Of a stretch of 25,498 nucleotides of DNA, positions 23,113-25,498 are shown piece after piece. Source of the stretch: JBEKYD01 sp052325345. GTDB lineage: Bacteria; Acidobacteriota; Terriglobia; Bryobacterales; Bryobacteraceae. The notes beneath the pieces were generated by a model. It made no database searches. It saw only the letters and a list, made by a program, of their open reading frames with translations, and was not told the origin of the DNA. The position numbers were made by a program, and so were the translations under genes. The stretch is taken from NCBI GenBank assembly GCA_052325345.1, contig JBKQVG010000426.1:1-25498 (forward strand), written 5' to 3'. Positions within the stretch are counted from its first letter, which is position 1, and every line of letters begins with the position of its first letter.

Positions 23113-23397
23113 CCAGCCCAGACGGAATCGGCCTGGGTGTTTTCCGGTGATTCGCCAGAGACCGCGATCCTCGGGACCCCGCTCGATCACCATCACGACG
23201 ACGTACGCAAGGCCCTAAAGCTGCCCGCGGACTTCGTGATACATTCGTTAAGGCACACCATGTTGACTCGCCTCGGGGAAGCCGGCGCGGACGCCCTTCA
23301 CTATCATGCGGATTGCAGGCCACAGTAGCGTTACTGTGTCGCAACGATACGTGCATCCGACACCCGAGGGCATGGAGCGCGCTGGAATTAGAAACAC

Positions 23398-23407
<10 letters not shown>
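23113..23407 (+). pseudogene. Tyrosine recombinase (phage-type integrase) C-terminal remnant
   Basis: Part of the catalytic domain of a tyrosine recombinase. In the first frame it reads ESAWVFSG, DHHHDDVRKALKLP and FVIHSLRHTMLTRLGEAGAD, carrying the HxLRHT box with catalytic His and Arg. After an extra base in the CCC run near 23294-23296 the frame shifts and continues TIMRIAGHSSVTVSQRYVHP, which contains the GHSSVxxxQRYxH box with the nucleophilic Tyr, then TPEGMERA. The N-terminal half, including the arm-binding and core-binding domains and the first catalytic Arg, is missing. The shifted frame ends at a TAG inside the tRNA gene (23405-23407). It would be inactive. Its closeness to a tRNA suggests a former integrative element, although the gene lies on the 5' side of the tRNA. 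Confidence 0.85.
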
Positions 23408-23473
<66 letters not shown>

Positions 23474-23518
23474 TGAAGTCAATTGCTTACGCATTCGATT
23501 GACCGGGAGTTTCGGAAC

Positions 23519-23560
23519 CATCGGTCTCAAATCTCCGTAGAATGAGGATTGAGACCGGTG
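23519..23560 (+). promoter_or_regulatory. Long hairpin covering the start of the PH-domain gene
   Basis: Bases 23519-23530 (CATCGGTCTCAA) pair with 23549-23560 (TTGAGACCGGTG) in a 12-bp stem with one G-T pair. After an A-A mismatch and a T-G wobble, three inner pairs (23533-23535 with 23544-23546) can extend it. The first ATG (23542) lies inside the hairpin; the second ATG (23563) lies 2 nt after it. No T-tract follows, so it is not a typical tRNA terminator; a translational control element is possible. Confidence 0.55.
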
Positions 23561-24534
23561 CCATGACCGCGAGCGAGAATGACGGCGAGTTTTCGGCTTC
23601 TTACGATACGACTACGAAGATCGTCTCGGCGATTGTCTGCGGCTTGGCGGTGCTGATTCCGATTGCCCTCCAGAAGGTCCCGCTGGGCCCGGTGGTGGGC
23701 GGTCTGGGGATTTTCGCCCTGGTTCTGGCCTACGCCTATTCTCCGCGGGGCTACAGGGTGGCGGAGCGGGCCATTACGGTGCGGCGGCTGATCGGCGCTG
23801 TACGGATTCCGCTGGAGGACGTGCGCGCGGTGAGAATCGCCGAGGCGGACGATTTCCGGGGCTGCGTCCGGCTCTGGGGCAGCGGCGGATTGTTCGGCTA
23901 TTACGGTCTCTTTCACACGTCGAAACTGGGGAAGAGCACCTGGTACCTGACGAGCCGGCGCAACCGGGTGGTGGTGATTACCGGCGCGAAAACGGCGGTG
24001 TTCAGCCCGCACGAGGCGGAACGCTTCGTGGAGGCGATTCGCGCGGCCGCGCCGATTTCTGAAACTCCGGCGGGCGAAATGCCGACGATGCCGCAGGCCG
24101 GTGGCGCCAGCCGGCGGCTGGGGGTCTGGATCGGAGTGCCGTTGGCGGTATTGGGGATTGCGCTGGCAACGGCTGCCATGACCTACTCGCCCGGCCCGCC
24201 CCGCTATACCCAGACGCCGGACGCTTTGACTATCCACGACCGGTTTTATCCTGTCACGCTGCGCAAGGGCGCGGTGGATGTGGCGCGCATCCGGGTGGTG
24301 GACTTCGCCGTGGACGGCGGCTGGCGGCCGGACGAGCGGACCGATGGGTTTGCGAACTCGCACTACCAGAGCGGGTGGTTTCGCGCCGCTAACGGACAGC
24401 GCATTCGCATGTACCGGGCGGGTGGAAAGCGGTTGGTGTTGCTCCCACCGCGGGGCGAGGGCGCGCCGGTTCTGCTGGAAGTGCGGAATGCGGAGGGGTT
24501 CGTAGCGGAACTGCGGCGGGAGTGGGGCGGTTAG
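23542..24534 (+). CDS. Membrane protein with two bacterial PH-like domains
   Basis: A protein of up to 330 residues. Two hydrophobic helices (about 27-45 and 48-67) are followed by a bacterial PH-like domain (about 70-168) with YRVAERAITVRRLIGAVRIP, LEDVRAV and GSGGLFGYYGLF, the hallmark of the bPH_5-type domain. A third helix (about 193-214) leads to a second, more divergent PH-like domain (about 222-328): LTIHDRFYPVTL, VARIRVVDF, GWFRAANGQRIRMY. Both probably sit at the membrane surface; ligands are unknown. Two starts are possible. ATG 23542 is buried in a strong hairpin without a good ribosome binding site; ATG 23563 (323 residues) follows the hairpin with GAGG about 15 nt upstream. I favour neither strongly. 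It is monocistronic between a tRNA and the MFS gene. Confidence 0.85.
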   Translation: MRIETGAMTASENDGEFSASYDTTTKIVSAIVCGLAVLIPIALQKVPLGPVVGGLGIFALVLAYAYSPRGYRVAERAITVRRLIGAVRIPLEDVRAVRIAEADDFRGCVRLWGSGGLFGYYGLFHTSKLGKSTWYLTSRRNRVVVITGAKTAVFSPHEAERFVEAIRAAAPISETPAGEMPTMPQAGGASRRLGVWIGVPLAVLGIALATAAMTYSPGPPRYTQTPDALTIHDRFYPVTLRKGAVDVARIRVVDFAVDGGWRPDERTDGFANSHYQSGWFRAANGQRIRMYRAGGKRLVLLPPRGEGAPVLLEVRNAEGFVAELRREWGG

Positions 24535-24593
24535 GCATCGGCGTTCAGCTTGGAAGACTGAGCGCCACATCCCCTGATATTCTGTAGACGAGG

Positions 24594-25498
24594 ATGCCGT
24601 CCGAAGCCCCTGGGGGGACCCCGCAAGTAAACCCGTGGATCGTGGCGATTGCGGTGATGTTCGCCACATTCATGGAAGTGCTCGACACCACGGTGGTGAA
24701 CGTGTCGCTGCCGCACATCGCCGGCAGTCTTTCGGCCAGCGTGGACGAAGCCACCTGGGCGCTGACTTCCTACCTGGTGGCCAACGCGATTGTGCTGCCC
24801 ATGACGGGCTGGCTGGCCAACTATTTCGGGCGGAAACGGGTGTTGACCGCGGCGGTGTTCGGATTCACGACGGCGTCGTTTCTGTGCGGCATGGCGCCCT
24901 CGTTGCCGGTGCTGATTTTCTTCCGCGTGCTGCAAGGCGCCACGGGCGGTTGTTTGCAGCCGCTGTCTCAAGCGGTGATGCTGGAGGCGTTTCCGCCGCA
25001 GGACCGGGGCAAGGCGATGGCGCTCTGGGGGCTGGGCATCGTGGTGGCGCCGATGCTGGGGCCGGTGCTGGGCGGCTGGCTCACCGACAACTGGAGCTGG
25101 CGCTGGGTGTTTTACATCAATCTGCCGGTCGGCCTGACCTCGGTCATCATGACGCGCCTGTTCATTTTCGATCCGCCGTACATCCGGCGTTCGAACAAAG
25201 GAATCGACTACTGGGGAATCGGGCTGCTGGCGGTGGGCATCGGCTCGCTCCAGATCGTGCTCGATAAGGGGCAGGAACTGGACTGGTTCGGTTCGCGCGT
25301 TATCGTGGTGCTGGTGTCGATTGCGGCGGTGGGGCTGGTGGCTTTCGTGGCGCGGGAATGGATCGCGCGCGATCCGGTGGTGCATTTGCGGGTGTTCAAG
25401 AATCGCACCTATGCGGCGGGCGTCTTCCTGATGACGGTGCTGGGTTTCGTGCTGTATGGCAGCCTGTTGCTGGTGCCGATTTTTCTGCAGACGCTGCT
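24594..25498 (+). CDS. DHA2-family MFS multidrug exporter (EmrB/QacA type), N-terminal part
   Basis: The 5' end of a 14-helix drug:H+ antiporter; the frame is open to the window edge, giving 301 codons. FMEVLDTTVVNVSLPHIAGS is the first-helix signature of EmrB-like proteins. WALTSYLVANAIVLP and GWLANYFGRKRVL (motif A) follow, then FFRVLQGATGGCLQPLSQAV (motif B region), and motif C (GIVVAPMLGPVLGGWLTD) followed by WSWRWVFYINLPVG. All are intact. In enteric bacteria such pumps act with an EmrA-type membrane fusion protein and TolC; no partner is in view. ATG 24594 is the first in-frame start after TAG 24585; a GAGG directly abuts it, so the ribosome binding site is unusually close. It is preceded by a 59-bp gap after the PH-domain gene and may be cotranscribed with it. 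Confidence 0.93.
   Translation, partial: MPSEAPGGTPQVNPWIVAIAVMFATFMEVLDTTVVNVSLPHIAGSLSASVDEATWALTSYLVANAIVLPMTGWLANYFGRKRVLTAAVFGFTTASFLCGMAPSLPVLIFFRVLQGATGGCLQPLSQAVMLEAFPPQDRGKAMALWGLGIVVAPMLGPVLGGWLTDNWSWRWVFYINLPVGLTSVIMTRLFIFDPPYIRRSNKGIDYWGIGLLAVGIGSLQIVLDKGQELDWFGSRVIVVLVSIAAVGLVAFVAREWIARDPVVHLRVFKNRTYAAGVFLMTVLGFVLYGSLLLVPIFLQTL

Overview
The window is a GC-rich bacterial chromosome segment, most likely from an acidobacterium of the Solibacter/Bryobacter type. The best evidence is the 1155-residue Oar-like TonB-dependent receptor with an N-terminal carboxypeptidase-regulatory-like domain. A truncated Ser/Thr-kinase-like protein, a Tat-exported hydrolase-like protein and a Solibacter-style stand-alone receiver also fit. 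This placement comes from family knowledge, not from a search.

Layout. 1-804: 3' part of dxs (isoprenoid synthesis). 883-1124: decayed 3' fragment of an FAD-dependent oxidoreductase. 1128-3791: Tat-exported, glycoside-hydrolase-like protein. 3792-4319: intergenic, with a 60-nt hairpin repeat and further hairpins. 4320-5753 (-): pseudokinase fused to a long coiled coil. 5754-6302: intergenic. 6303-15094 (-): six-gene surface-glycan/glycosylation locus. In transcription order it encodes a GT39-like membrane glycosyltransferase, a GT-C-like membrane protein interrupted by an in-frame TAG, another GT-C-like membrane protein, two CDP-paratose-2-epimerase-like SDR enzymes, and a polyprenol-phosphate type GT2. 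A TMTC-like membrane protein with a C-terminal helical-repeat region (15133-17262, +) is divergent from it across only 38 bp. 17263-17530: second copy of the hairpin repeat and the terminator of the Oar-like gene. 17531-20998 (-): Oar-like receptor.

20999-23473 is a decayed, gene-poor zone: a doubtful ORF, short tandem repeats, a degenerate CheY-like receiver, a VanZ-like pseudogene (frameshift plus nonsense), and a tyrosine-recombinase C-terminal fragment that runs into a tRNA-Ile2(CAU) gene. It looks like the scar of old insertions. After the tRNA come a two-PH-domain membrane protein (23542-24534) and the 5' part of a DHA2/EmrB-type MFS exporter, cut by the window edge.

Functionally, the central minus-strand genes and the divergent TMTC-like gene form one sugar-transfer module: SDR enzymes make or interconvert a nucleotide-linked sugar, GT2 loads it on a polyprenol carrier, and the GT-C proteins transfer it outside the membrane. 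I do not see a clear-cut new defence or mobile system. The strongest unusual signals are the two-copy repeat whose hairpin has three compensated base-pair changes, the amber codon inside a glycosyltransferase-like gene with a clearly coding continuation, the kinase homologue lacking all catalytic motifs, and the SDR lacking its catalytic tyrosine.
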